Assembly: GCA_002348585.1 (NCBI GenBank)
Contig: DEBO01000119.1
Span: 1 to 6,007, forward strand
Direction: 5' to 3'
Length of the DNA: 6,007 bases
DNA from: Alphaproteobacteria bacterium UBA2954
GTDB taxonomy: Bacteria > Pseudomonadota > Alphaproteobacteria > Puniceispirillales > Puniceispirillaceae
This document shows positions 1 through 6,007 of the stretch, in pieces; the first letter of the stretch is position 1, and each line of letters opens with the position of its first letter. A program made the translations under genes and the position numbers. Under the pieces are notes generated by a model. The model was given only the letters and a program-made list of their open reading frames with translations, made no database searches and was not told the DNA's origin.

Positions 1-375
1 CTGTTCATAAGTCTGCTCTGCTGTGCCTTTCAACAATGCCCCATGATATGGCGCCATCATCATAACCGCTTCTGCCCCAAGCTTCTTTGCGAATTTAGCA
101 CGGGTAACTGCGATATCAGTAGCAAAGTGGCTGATGGTCACAATAAGTGGAATGCGTCCTCCAACATGCTCAAGACAAACTTTTGTCAGCTGCTCACGCT
201 CAGCATCTGAAATTAGAAACTGTTCTGAAAAATTTGCCAGAATGCAAATACCGTCGACACCCTGGTCGATCATGCAGTCCAACACCCGTTTCATGCCTTC
301 ATAATCAACAGCGCCTTCTTCGCTGAATGGTGTCGGGGCAACGGGCCATATACCCTGATAGACTGATGTGATCAT
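1..375 (-). CDS. DHDPS/NAL-family lyase, partial (possible L-2-keto-3-deoxyarabonate dehydratase)
   Basis: The first 125 codons are present; the C-terminus lies beyond the left edge, so the Schiff-base lysine cannot be checked. The fold is recognisable from the N-terminal pattern GIWPVAPTPF (residues 8-17), DGICILANFSEQF (41-53) and GAEAVMMMAPYHG (100-112), typical of class I aldolase/dehydratase (beta/alpha)8 barrels of about 300 residues. Aligned by eye with E. coli DapA, the GTTGE loop is replaced: Thr44 becomes Asn48 and Tyr107 becomes His111. A true dihydrodipicolinate synthase is therefore unlikely. From memory, ILANFSEQF occurs in L-2-keto-3-deoxyarabonate dehydratases, which release 2-oxoglutarate semialdehyde; this has not been checked. 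The ATG at 375 has a GGGAAG ribosome site (385..390) 9 nt upstream and follows the dehydrogenase stop by 20 nt, so the two are probably co-transcribed and work in sequence. Other 2-keto-3-deoxy sugar acid lyases or dehydratases remain possible. The superfamily is sure; the substrate is a guess. Confidence 0.9.
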   Translation of the reverse strand, partial: MITSVYQGIWPVAPTPFSEEGAVDYEGMKRVLDCMIDQGVDGICILANFSEQFLISDAEREQLTKVCLEHVGGRIPLIVTISHFATDIAVTRAKFAKKLGAEAVMMMAPYHGALLKGTAEQTYEQ

Positions 376-395
376 AATATTCAGCTTCCCGCCCT

Positions 396-1835
396 TTAGG
401 CGCTGATGTAGCTTGTTTTTACAATTGTGTAGAATTCACGGGCATAACTACCTTGCTCACGCGGGCCATAGCTTGACCCTTTGCGGCCGCCAAACGGCAC
501 GTGATAATCTACGCCGGCAGTTGGCAAATTTACCATTACCATGCCTGCCTTTGAATTCTTGCGGAAGTCAGTAGCGTATTTTAAGGAGGTTGTGCAAATG
601 CCAGCAGACAGACCAAAATCAGTATCGTTAGCCAGAAGCAAGGCTTCATCGTAATCATCTGCTTTTATAACAGATGCACACGGGCCGAAGATTTCCTCAC
701 GCGAGACCCGCATGCCATTTGTTGCTGCAGCAAAAACTGCAGGCTTTTGGAAAAAACCAGGCCCATTTTGAATTGACCCACCGCGAACATCACAGCCTTC
801 ATCTGCTGCAAGCTTGACGTAATCTACATTCTGCTGCAGTTGTTTTTCATCGACCACAGGCCCAATCTGGGTTGTGCTGTCAAGAGCATCACCAACAACC
901 AGCTTATCTGCAGCCTCTGTCAAGGCATTTACAAATTGATCATAAATACCTTTTGTCACAATTAGGCGCGAGGAGGCCGTACATCGCTGTCCAGTGGAGA
1001 AAAATGCTCCATTCACACACACCCCAACAGCCACATCAAGGTCAGCATCATCCATAACCACCATTGGGTTTTTGCCCCCCATTTCCATCTGGACTTTTTT
1101 GCCTAGGCTGGCACAGGTCACGCCAATCTGGCGGCCGGTTGGCACCGAGCCAGTAAAGCTGACAGCATCTATGTCTGGGTGTTCCGCAATACGAGCCCCC
1201 ACTACAGACCCAGATCCCAGAACAAGATTAAACACGCCTTTTGGGCAGCCTGCCTCATCTAGAATTTTGGCCAGTTCCCAGGCGCAAGCAGGGGTCAGCT
1301 CGGCCGGTTTTATAACAACCGCGTTGCCAAAGGCAAGGGCAGGAGCTATCTTCCAGGCCGGAATCGCAATTGGAAAATTCCAGGGCGTGATCAGCCCGAT
1401 GATACCAACAGCTTCACGCTCCATCATCACATCCACGCCCGGGCGCACAGAAGCTACTGCATCACCCAGATTGCGCAAGGCTTCACCAGCGAAGAATTTA
1501 AAAATTTGTGCAGCACGAATGGTTTCCCCCACAGCCTCTGCGAGAGTTTTGCCTTCCTCACGGGCCAGCAGACGGCCCAACTCATCTTTTCGGGCCATGA
1601 TTAGTGCGCCTGCTTTTTCCAGAACGTCATGACGTACCTGCGGACTGGCATCAGCCCAGCCAGGCTGTGCGTCTGCGGCAGCAGCAACAGCCTGATCCAC
1701 TCGGCTGCCATTGCCTCTTGCAAAACGGCCAACGATATCTTCGGTATTTGAAGGGTTTATATTCTGTGAATGATCGCTGTCTTCAACCCAGCTTCCGTCA
1801 ATATAATGAGCCCCAATAGCTTCTGCATAATCCAC
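396..1835 (-). CDS. NAD(P)-dependent aldehyde dehydrogenase (candidate 2-oxoglutarate semialdehyde dehydrogenase)
   Basis: This 479-residue protein has the usual soluble ALDH length and all family landmarks: substrate/cofactor motif ITPWNFP with Asn153, IKPAE with Lys176, FTGS at 227-230, general base Glu251 in EMGGK, nucleophile Cys285 in STGQRC, and EEIFGP near 380-385. The enzyme would oxidise an aldehyde to its acid in the cytoplasm. I chose the GTG start at 1835 because a strong AAGGAGG (1844..1850) lies 8 nt upstream and the protein then begins just before the typical YIDGSW strand. The same frame stays open to an ATG at 1997, which would add 54 residues unlike any ALDH N-terminus and overlap the crotonase stop. 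The C-terminal stretch FGGRKGSSYGPREQG resembles the group that includes Bacillus YcbD-type 2-oxoglutarate semialdehyde dehydrogenases. Its partner is the adjacent DHDPS-family lyase, and lyase plus ALDH is the known layout of glucarate, arabinonate and hydroxyproline routes. The family is certain; the substrate is inferred from context. Confidence 0.95.
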   Translation of the reverse strand: MDYAEAIGAHYIDGSWVEDSDHSQNINPSNTEDIVGRFARGNGSRVDQAVAAAADAQPGWADASPQVRHDVLEKAGALIMARKDELGRLLAREEGKTLAEAVGETIRAAQIFKFFAGEALRNLGDAVASVRPGVDVMMEREAVGIIGLITPWNFPIAIPAWKIAPALAFGNAVVIKPAELTPACAWELAKILDEAGCPKGVFNLVLGSGSVVGARIAEHPDIDAVSFTGSVPTGRQIGVTCASLGKKVQMEMGGKNPMVVMDDADLDVAVGVCVNGAFFSTGQRCTASSRLIVTKGIYDQFVNALTEAADKLVVGDALDSTTQIGPVVDEKQLQQNVDYVKLAADEGCDVRGGSIQNGPGFFQKPAVFAAATNGMRVSREEIFGPCASVIKADDYDEALLLANDTDFGLSAGICTTSLKYATDFRKNSKAGMVMVNLPTAGVDYHVPFGGRKGSSYGPREQGSYAREFYTIVKTSYISA

Positions 1836-1843
1836 AGCCTCAT

Positions 1844-1850
1844 CCTCCTT
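1844..1850 (-). promoter_or_regulatory. Strong ribosome binding site deciding the ALDH start
   Basis: On the minus strand AAGGAGG stands 8 nt before a GTG codon at 1835. It is the best Shine-Dalgarno match near the dehydrogenase start and is the main reason for preferring the GTG over the in-frame ATG at 1997. An ATG inside the spacer (minus-strand GGATGAGG) is out of frame. Confidence 0.8.
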
Positions 1851-1888
1851 AAGGTACCAATAAACTCTGGTTTTGATTGATAAAAATA

Positions 1889-1898
1889 TGGTATACCA
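1889..1898. promoter_or_regulatory. Possible GntR-type operator palindrome
   Basis: TGGTATACCA is a perfect 10-bp palindrome. It overlaps a wider inverted repeat, ATATGG (1886..1891) and CCATAT (1903..1908). Operators of the FadR/FCD branch of GntR regulators commonly have TGGT/ACCA half-sites, so a GntR-family repressor is the best guess. A related TTGGTACC lies about 38 nt closer to the gene, at 1853..1860, next to the ribosome site. No regulator gene is in the window, so the match is by motif only. Confidence 0.4.
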
Positions 1899-1909
1899 AA
1901 AACCATATG

Positions 1910-1925
1910 CTGATTCAGAAATCAG
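1910..1925 (-). repeat. Inverted repeat, possible weak terminator or attenuator hairpin
   Basis: CTGATT and AATCAG flank a 4-nt loop, giving a 6-bp stem of modest strength. In the minus direction a run of five T follows only after 6 nt. As a Rho-independent terminator after the crotonase gene it is poor: the stem is AT-rich and the T-run is short and displaced. It could equally be part of a protein-binding region next to the palindrome at 1889..1898. Confidence 0.25.
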
Positions 1926-1981
1926 ATCAAACGTAAAGTGCGGGGCGGGCTTCTTATTCTTTATACACCAATGAGAGGTGT

Positions 1982-2791
1982 TTACCTGCCTGTCCATTCA
2001 GCAGGCCGCTTTTCAAAGAAGGCGGTAACCCCTTCTTTAAAATCATTACTGCCAAAGCACATTTTAATCAGGTCATGATCATCCGGCAGGGGGGTAGCTT
2101 CGCGTAGGCGCCTGATACCGGCCAGGGTCGCTTTGATAGTTAGGGGGGCGGATTGGGTTATAGATATTGCTAGTTCCATCGCGCGGGCCTCCACCTGGCT
2201 TTGATCCTCCAGAAGTTCGGTGATAAACCCTGCCAATTTTGCGTTCTCAGCGTCTATCAGCTGCGCTGTAATTAGGATATGGGTTGTACGAGCCTCACCG
2301 ATCAGGGCAATGAACCGCTTTAGATTAGCAATTGCGAGGCAGTTGCCCAGTGTTTTAGCTATAGGGACACCCACCTTGATTGACCGGCTACCAATGCGTA
2401 GTGAACAGGCTGCGGCAATAGCAGCACCGCCACCTGTAACAAAACCGTTTAATGCCGCGATTGTTGGGATTTCGCAATGTTCGATTTCATGCAGAACGGC
2501 CTCGATCATCTCTTCATAAGAAATTGCGTCATCCCCGCCTGTAAAGCTCTTGAACTGCGATATATCTGTGCCGGCAGCAAAAGCAGCATCGCCAGCCCCT
2601 TTAAAAATTATGACCCTAAGCTTGTCTGGATCATCATTTGTGCCTGCACGTGCACAGATTTGCTTGATTTGCTCGTACATCGCAAAGGTCAGCGCATTAC
2701 GCCGATGCGGCCGGTTTAGAGTTAGGGTGCCGATCCCATTTTCAGCTTCATAAAGCAGTTCATTTTCGCCTGCCTCAGTTTTGGTTTTCAT
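1982..2791 (-). CDS. Crotonase-fold (enoyl-CoA hydratase/isomerase) family protein lacking both classical glutamates
   Basis: A 269-residue cytoplasmic protein of normal crotonase length. Visible landmarks are the N-terminal strand GTLTLNRPHRRNAL (21-34), the first oxyanion-hole segment FAAGTDI (71-77), the second, NGFVTGGGAAIAAAC (115-129), and the C-terminal FKEGVTAFFEKRPAEW typical of the family. It should bind an acyl-CoA thioester and stabilise an enolate. The two glutamates of rat enoyl-CoA hydratase (Glu144, Glu164) align by eye with Ala124 and Ile144, so simple hydratase chemistry is doubtful; another CoA reaction or another acid/base is possible. I chose the ATG at 2791 because GGGAG (2800..2804) lies 8 nt upstream. 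A GTG at 2824 would add 11 residues and overlap the aminotransferase stop by 8 nt. It follows the aminotransferase by 25 nt, so the two are likely co-transcribed. Its place in the pathway is unknown. Confidence 0.92.
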   Translation of the reverse strand: MKTKTEAGENELLYEAENGIGTLTLNRPHRRNALTFAMYEQIKQICARAGTNDDPDKLRVIIFKGAGDAAFAAGTDISQFKSFTGGDDAISYEEMIEAVLHEIEHCEIPTIAALNGFVTGGGAAIAAACSLRIGSRSIKVGVPIAKTLGNCLAIANLKRFIALIGEARTTHILITAQLIDAENAKLAGFITELLEDQSQVEARAMELAISITQSAPLTIKATLAGIRRLREATPLPDDHDLIKMCFGSNDFKEGVTAFFEKRPAEWTGR

Positions 2792-2816
2792 CGCCTTTTC
2801 TCCCGGCTGTTTGGCT

Positions 2817-3998
2817 TTAGCCACTATGTGTGGAAAGATAGGACATGGCTTTGGCTACTCCGCCGGACTGATGTGGAATGCCAGCCAGCCCCAGTCCCAT
2901 TTCAACGCCATTGAGGGTACCTAGCATCATCAGATCATTAAAATCGCCAAGATGGCCAATTCGGAAAACTTTGCCGGCTAGTTTTGATAAGCCGTTTCCA
3001 AGGGACATGTCAAAATTTTCCAGAACAGTGGCTCGAAACTCATCCGCATTATGCCCTTCAGGCAGCAATACAGCTGTCAATGAACTGGAATAGTTTTTAG
3101 GCTCTTGACATAGGACTTCAAGCCCCCAGGCTTGCACCGCCTGCCGGGTTGCCTCTGCATGCCTGTCATGACGAGCAAACACATTATCAAGCCCTTCTTC
3201 ATGCAGCATATCTATCGCTTCTTTCAGCCCATACATGAGGTTGGTGGCTGGAGTAAACGGAAAAGCTCCTGACGCATTTGCCGCAATCTGATCCTGCCAG
3301 TCCCAGTAAGACCGACGCATGCCACCTGTCTTGGATTCTTGAATGGCGCGATCAGACAAGGCATTGAAAGACAAACCAGGGGGTAGCATCAGCCCTTTTT
3401 GTGAGCCTGAGACAGTTACATCGACGCCCCATTCATCATGTCTGTAATCAATTGAGGCCAGTGATGAAATTGTATCAACCATCAACAGCGCATCATGACC
3501 AGACGCATTCATTGCTGCGCGCACGTCATCAATACGGGATGTTGACCCAGTTGACGTTTCATTATGCACAACACAGACTGCTTTTATTTTGCTGTCTTTA
3601 TCTGCACGCAGCCGGTCTTCGACAGCTTGTGGATCCACGCCGCGGCGCCAGTCTGTTTTCAGAAAGTCTGTTTTCAGCCCCAGATTGCTGGCCATTTTAT
3701 GCCAAAGGGTCGCAAAATGACCAGTCTCAGCCATCAGCACTAGATCACCTTCTGCCAGCAAATTCACCAGCGCAGCTTCCCAAGCCCCCGTGCCGGAGGC
3801 AGGATATATCACAACATGACTGTTTGTTTTAAAAATCGTTTTTATACCTTTCAGACAAGCTGTGCTGATTTTGGCAAAATCTGGCCCACGGTGATCGATG
3901 GTGGGATAGTCCATGGCTCGCAGAATGCGATCAGGCACATTACTTGGCCCAGGTATCTGCAGAAAATGTTTACCAGCCTTGTAAGGTGAAGTAGCCAT
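2817..3998 (-). CDS. sgaA: Class V PLP aminotransferase, serine-glyoxylate type
   Basis: This 393-residue protein has the fold type I class V architecture of serine-glyoxylate and alanine-glyoxylate aminotransferases. Landmarks are IPGPSNVP (15-22), TIDHRGPDF (33-41), the PLP-phosphate loop ASGTGAWEA (67-75), HNETSTG (145-151), Asp175 in VDTISSL, which should contact the pyridine nitrogen, PLP lysine Lys201 in GSQKGLMLPPGL, and a C-terminal FRIGHLGDFND with the carboxylate-binding arginine near 346. The expected reaction is amino transfer from serine (or alanine or aspartate) to glyoxylate, giving glycine and hydroxypyruvate. VDTISSLASIDYRHDEWGVDV looks more like the serine-glyoxylate group than BhcA of the beta-hydroxyaspartate cycle, whose partner genes are absent here. 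The ATG at 3998 has AAGGA (4008..4012) 9 nt upstream. It is first in the minus-strand cluster and divergent from the FAD dehydrogenase. The family is sure; the amino donor is not. The gene symbol is given by homology. Confidence 0.93.
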   Translation of the reverse strand: MATSPYKAGKHFLQIPGPSNVPDRILRAMDYPTIDHRGPDFAKISTACLKGIKTIFKTNSHVVIYPASGTGAWEAALVNLLAEGDLVLMAETGHFATLWHKMASNLGLKTDFLKTDWRRGVDPQAVEDRLRADKDSKIKAVCVVHNETSTGSTSRIDDVRAAMNASGHDALLMVDTISSLASIDYRHDEWGVDVTVSGSQKGLMLPPGLSFNALSDRAIQESKTGGMRRSYWDWQDQIAANASGAFPFTPATNLMYGLKEAIDMLHEEGLDNVFARHDRHAEATRQAVQAWGLEVLCQEPKNYSSSLTAVLLPEGHNADEFRATVLENFDMSLGNGLSKLAGKVFRIGHLGDFNDLMMLGTLNGVEMGLGLAGIPHQSGGVAKAMSYLSTHSG

Positions 3999-4223
3999 TG
4001 AGCTTTATCCTTATCGATTTATGTCTGAAATGGGCATTCGGTCTTGTTGCCAAAGGCGATGCGACGGTAAAGAAACTTTGGATCGTGAAAAAGGGATCAC
4101 CACTGCTGTTGTTATCGCATATAGAGTTCGATATTCCAAGATGTGTGAAAGACAATTCCGTCTGATAACATGACCTTATATGCCTGTCTGTTTTCGCATT
4201 ACTCAAAATCAAATGTTGTGAAT
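3999..4223. promoter_or_regulatory. Divergent intergenic region with control sites for both directions
   Basis: These 225 nt separate the minus-strand aminotransferase from the plus-strand FAD dehydrogenase and must carry promoters for both. Visible elements are the aminotransferase ribosome site (4007..4012), an inverted repeat TATCG-N11-CGATA at 4113..4133, a looser GTGA-N8-TCAC at 4085..4100, and a repeated TTATCG at 4011 and 4112. The TGGTATACCA palindrome of the leader at 1889 is not present here. I could not find a good minus-strand promoter by eye. A minus-strand reading frame crossing the region overlaps both genes and has no support. Confidence 0.6.
4109..4137 (+). promoter_or_regulatory. 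Weak candidate sigma-70 promoter for the FAD dehydrogenase
   Basis: TTGTTA (4109..4114) and TATTCC (4132..4137) are separated by 17 nt, and the pair lies about 85 nt before the ATG. The -35 matches 4 of 6 consensus positions and the -10 only 3. An inverted repeat, TATCG-N11-CGATA (4113..4133), covers the spacer, so a regulator bound there could control access. Such matches arise easily by chance in AT-rich spacers. Confidence 0.25.
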
Positions 4224-6007
4224 ATGCCAGATACTGTTTCCTCTTTGCCCGATTATAAAGCTGCACCTGCGGCCCCTAATTTATCTGCGTTACAGCGAGC
4301 ATTGGGTGAGCGTGTTTATACTGACCGTTTTGCGCGTGGCCGGTATGCAACAGACGCGTCTATCTATCAGATGGTTCCGCATGGTGTTGTTGTGCCTGAG
4401 ACCCTAGATGATGTGCGTGCTACACTGGATTTTGCCCGTTCTGAGGGCTTGGCAGTGTTGCCGCGAGGCGGCGGTACCTCGCAATGCGGCCAGACAGTGA
4501 ATCATGCTTTGGTAATGGATAATACCAAACATTTGAATCGCATTGTTTCATTGGATGTGTCTGCTAAACGCTGCGTTGTAGAACCGGGCATTGTGCTTGA
4601 TAATCTAAACCGCCAGTTAAAACCGCATGGTTTATGGTTTCCGGTGGATGTGTCAACGTCCAGCCGGGCCACGATTGGCGGCATGGCAGGCAATAATTCA
4701 TGCGGTGGACGATCTCTCCGTTATGGAATTATGCGTGACAATGTCACTGCGATTGAGGCAATTATGGCCGATGGCAGCGATAGTTGCTTTGCACAGATAG
4801 ATGGAAGCGAATTGACTGGTATGCTGGCCCGTGTCTGGCCTAAACTGGCTCTGCTGGGCGCTGAGCATAAAGAAGAAATCCTGTCAAAATTTCCACAGGT
4901 TCTGAGGCGGGTTGGTGGCTACAATATTGATGCTCTAATCCCAGATGCTATGGCTATGCGACCCGGTGGTCAGGTTGGTGATGGCATGAATCTGTCCCAT
5001 TTGCTTGTGGGTTCTGAGGGTACACTGGCCTATTCACATTTAATAGAGTTGAAATTATGGCCTCTGCCTGCGAAAAAGATTATGGGCATTTGTCATTTTC
5101 CGACCTTCTACAAAGCGATGGATGCAGCTCAGCATCTCGTTACGCTTGATCCGGTCGCGGTGGAATTAATTGACGATACGATGCTAGAACTTGCCCGTTC
5201 TATTCCTCTGTTCAGGCCTATTGTTGAAGAGGCTGTAAAAGGTGAACCAAAAGCGCTTCTGGTTGTAGAATTTGCTGAAGAGGATGAGGCTGAAAATCTG
5301 CGGCGTCTGGCCAGACTGCATGAGATGATGTCTGATCTTGGTTTTAACTGGGATAAAGATGCGGAATGGACAGGCGGTGTCATTGATGCAATTGATCCTG
5401 GCCTGCAAGGACGTGTCGCTGAAATGCGGAAATCTGGCCTGAATATCATGATGAGCATGAAGCAGGCTGCAAAGCCTGTATCATTTGTTGAGGATTGTGC
5501 CGTGGAATTGAAACATCTCGCAGACTACACCGCGGGTCTGATAGAGATTTTCGAAAAAAATGGTACACGTGGGACTTGGTATGCGCATGCATCTGTGGGG
5601 TGTCTTCATGTCCGTCCCGTTCTAGATATGAAGCTGGGCGCAGATGTTGAAAAGATGAGAGCAATCGCTGAAGACGCTTTTGCCTTGGTGCGTCAGTATG
5701 GCGGGTCTCATTCTGGCGAACATGGTGATGGTATAGTGCGATCAGAGTTCAATGAAGTGATGTTTGGCCCAAAAATGACAGAGCTGTTCCGAAAGGTCAA
5801 AACTCTATTTGACCCGCATGGGCTATTTAATCCGGGCAAAATAATTGACGCACCAAATATGGATGCTCGTGAACTGTTCCGTTTTGCCCCTGGCTATTCT
5901 GTGGATGATTTTCCCACCCAGCTTGACTGGTCAGCCTGGCCAGGTGGGGCAGGTGGGCTGCAGGGCGCTGTTGAGATGTGCAATAATAATGGGGCCTGCC
6001 GCAAGCT
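4224..6007 (+). CDS. FAD-linked D-2-hydroxyacid dehydrogenase with fused iron-sulfur region, partial
   Basis: The first 594 residues are present; the frame is open at the right edge. The FAD (PCMH/VAO-type) domain spans roughly 50-285, with LPRGGGTSQCGQTVN (79-93) for pyrophosphate binding, GGMAGNNSCGGRSLRYG (152-168) and HLLVGSEGTLAY (259-270). The FAD-oxidase C-terminal domain follows, with HASVGCLHVRP (455-465), the metal/substrate motif GEHGDGIVRS (498-507) and FNPGKI (535-540). Next comes VEMCNNNGACRK, where Cys586 and Cys592 start a ferredoxin-like [4Fe-4S] region. This is the layout of fused FAD/Fe-S proteins of about 1000 residues such as E. coli YdiJ, a D-2-hydroxyglutarate dehydrogenase, and others annotated as D-lactate dehydrogenase; it thus resembles GlcD joined to GlcF. 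It probably passes electrons to the quinone pool at the inner membrane face. The start is uncertain: the ATG at 4224 fits the family, but its ribosome site is poor; GTG 4218 or ATG 4170 (18 extra residues) are in frame. Substrate unknown: glycolate, D-lactate or D-2-hydroxyglutarate. Confidence 0.93.
   Translation, partial: MPDTVSSLPDYKAAPAAPNLSALQRALGERVYTDRFARGRYATDASIYQMVPHGVVVPETLDDVRATLDFARSEGLAVLPRGGGTSQCGQTVNHALVMDNTKHLNRIVSLDVSAKRCVVEPGIVLDNLNRQLKPHGLWFPVDVSTSSRATIGGMAGNNSCGGRSLRYGIMRDNVTAIEAIMADGSDSCFAQIDGSELTGMLARVWPKLALLGAEHKEEILSKFPQVLRRVGGYNIDALIPDAMAMRPGGQVGDGMNLSHLLVGSEGTLAYSHLIELKLWPLPAKKIMGICHFPTFYKAMDAAQHLVTLDPVAVELIDDTMLELARSIPLFRPIVEEAVKGEPKALLVVEFAEEDEAENLRRLARLHEMMSDLGFNWDKDAEWTGGVIDAIDPGLQGRVAEMRKSGLNIMMSMKQAAKPVSFVEDCAVELKHLADYTAGLIEIFEKNGTRGTWYAHASVGCLHVRPVLDMKLGADVEKMRAIAEDAFALVRQYGGSHSGEHGDGIVRSEFNEVMFGPKMTELFRKVKTLFDPHGLFNPGKIIDAPNMDARELFRFAPGYSVDDFPTQLDWSAWPGGAGGLQGAVEMCNNNGACRK

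Larger units (their letters stand above)
1836..1981 (-). other. 146-nt leader between crotonase and aldehyde dehydrogenase genes
   Basis: This gap is long compared with the 20- to 25-nt gaps elsewhere in the minus-strand cluster, and it is AT-rich near the dehydrogenase. It holds a weak hairpin just after the crotonase stop (ACACC, 7-nt loop, GGTGT at 1965..1981, no T-run), a second inverted repeat at 1910..1925, a palindromic possible operator at 1889..1898 and the strong ribosome site. An internal promoter is likely, but I could not pick a convincing -35/-10 pair. The frame of the dehydrogenase is open through the leader, which looks accidental. Confidence 0.5.

Noticed and set aside
1..375. 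Annotation of the left-edge gene as dihydrodipicolinate synthase (dapA)
   Set aside because: The GTTGE loop is replaced by ANFSE and the PYY tyrosine by histidine, and the neighbours are catabolic, not lysine-biosynthetic.
994..1632. 212-codon plus-strand frame opposite the aldehyde dehydrogenase
   Set aside because: It lies wholly within a gene with all ALDH motifs. The product is a low-complexity Ala/Ser/Pro/Arg string typical of an antisense shadow.
1965..1981. ACACC/GGTGT hairpin right after the crotonase stop as a terminator
   Set aside because: Only a 5-bp stem with a 7-nt loop and no T-run in the minus direction, so it does not meet the usual form of an intrinsic terminator.
3401..3832. 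143-codon plus-strand frame opposite the aminotransferase
   Set aside because: Antisense to a well-supported gene containing the PLP lysine region; rich in His, Gln and Leu with no recognisable domain.
2817..3998. Aminotransferase as BhcA of the beta-hydroxyaspartate cycle
   Set aside because: The bhcB, bhcC and bhcD partners are absent, and the VDTISSLASIDYRHDEW region fits the serine-glyoxylate group better.
3970..4266. 98-codon minus-strand reading frame across the divergent intergenic region
   Set aside because: It overlaps the starts of both flanking genes, lacks a ribosome site, and its composition (many Ser, Asn, Arg and His) resembles no protein I know.
5129..5664. Three overlapping minus-strand frames of 72-109 codons opposite the FAD dehydrogenase
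   Set aside because: They sit inside the FAD-oxidase domain, overlap each other and show no family motif.

Overview
The window carries five genes of a bacterial catabolic locus. Intermediate base composition, short intergenic gaps and the protein flavour suggest a proteobacterium. A marine alphaproteobacterium (Roseobacter- or SAR116-like) is my best guess, but nothing in the window proves it. I see no rRNA, tRNA, CRISPR array, insertion sequence or phage gene.

Layout: four genes read leftward on the minus strand, and one reads rightward from a shared divergent intergenic region. In order of minus-strand transcription they are a class V PLP aminotransferase of the serine-glyoxylate type (2817..3998), a crotonase-fold protein (1982..2791), a 146-nt leader with a possible operator, an NAD(P)-dependent aldehyde dehydrogenase (396..1835), and a DHDPS/NAL-family lyase cut by the left edge (1..375). 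On the plus strand, starting at 4224 and running off the right edge, is a large FAD-linked 2-hydroxyacid dehydrogenase whose C-terminal iron-sulfur part is just beginning.

How the genes may fit: the DHDPS-family protein has a non-standard active-site stretch (ANFSEQF in place of GTTGE, and PYH in place of PYY). I recall that stretch from L-2-keto-3-deoxyarabonate dehydratases, which make 2-oxoglutarate semialdehyde, and the adjacent dehydrogenase could oxidise this product to 2-oxoglutarate. The aminotransferase would handle glyoxylate, and the FAD enzyme a D-2-hydroxyacid such as D-lactate, glycolate or D-2-hydroxyglutarate. The joint scheme is inference; the families are well supported. The crotonase does not fit it obviously, and it lacks both catalytic glutamates of classical enoyl-CoA hydratases.

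Regulation: a perfect 10-bp palindrome (TGGTATACCA) in the leader before the dehydrogenase looks like a GntR-family operator. It suggests the two distal genes form a separately controlled unit. No regulator or transporter gene lies in the window. This is best read as an ordinary but incompletely characterised catabolic cluster; I found no convincing new class of system.
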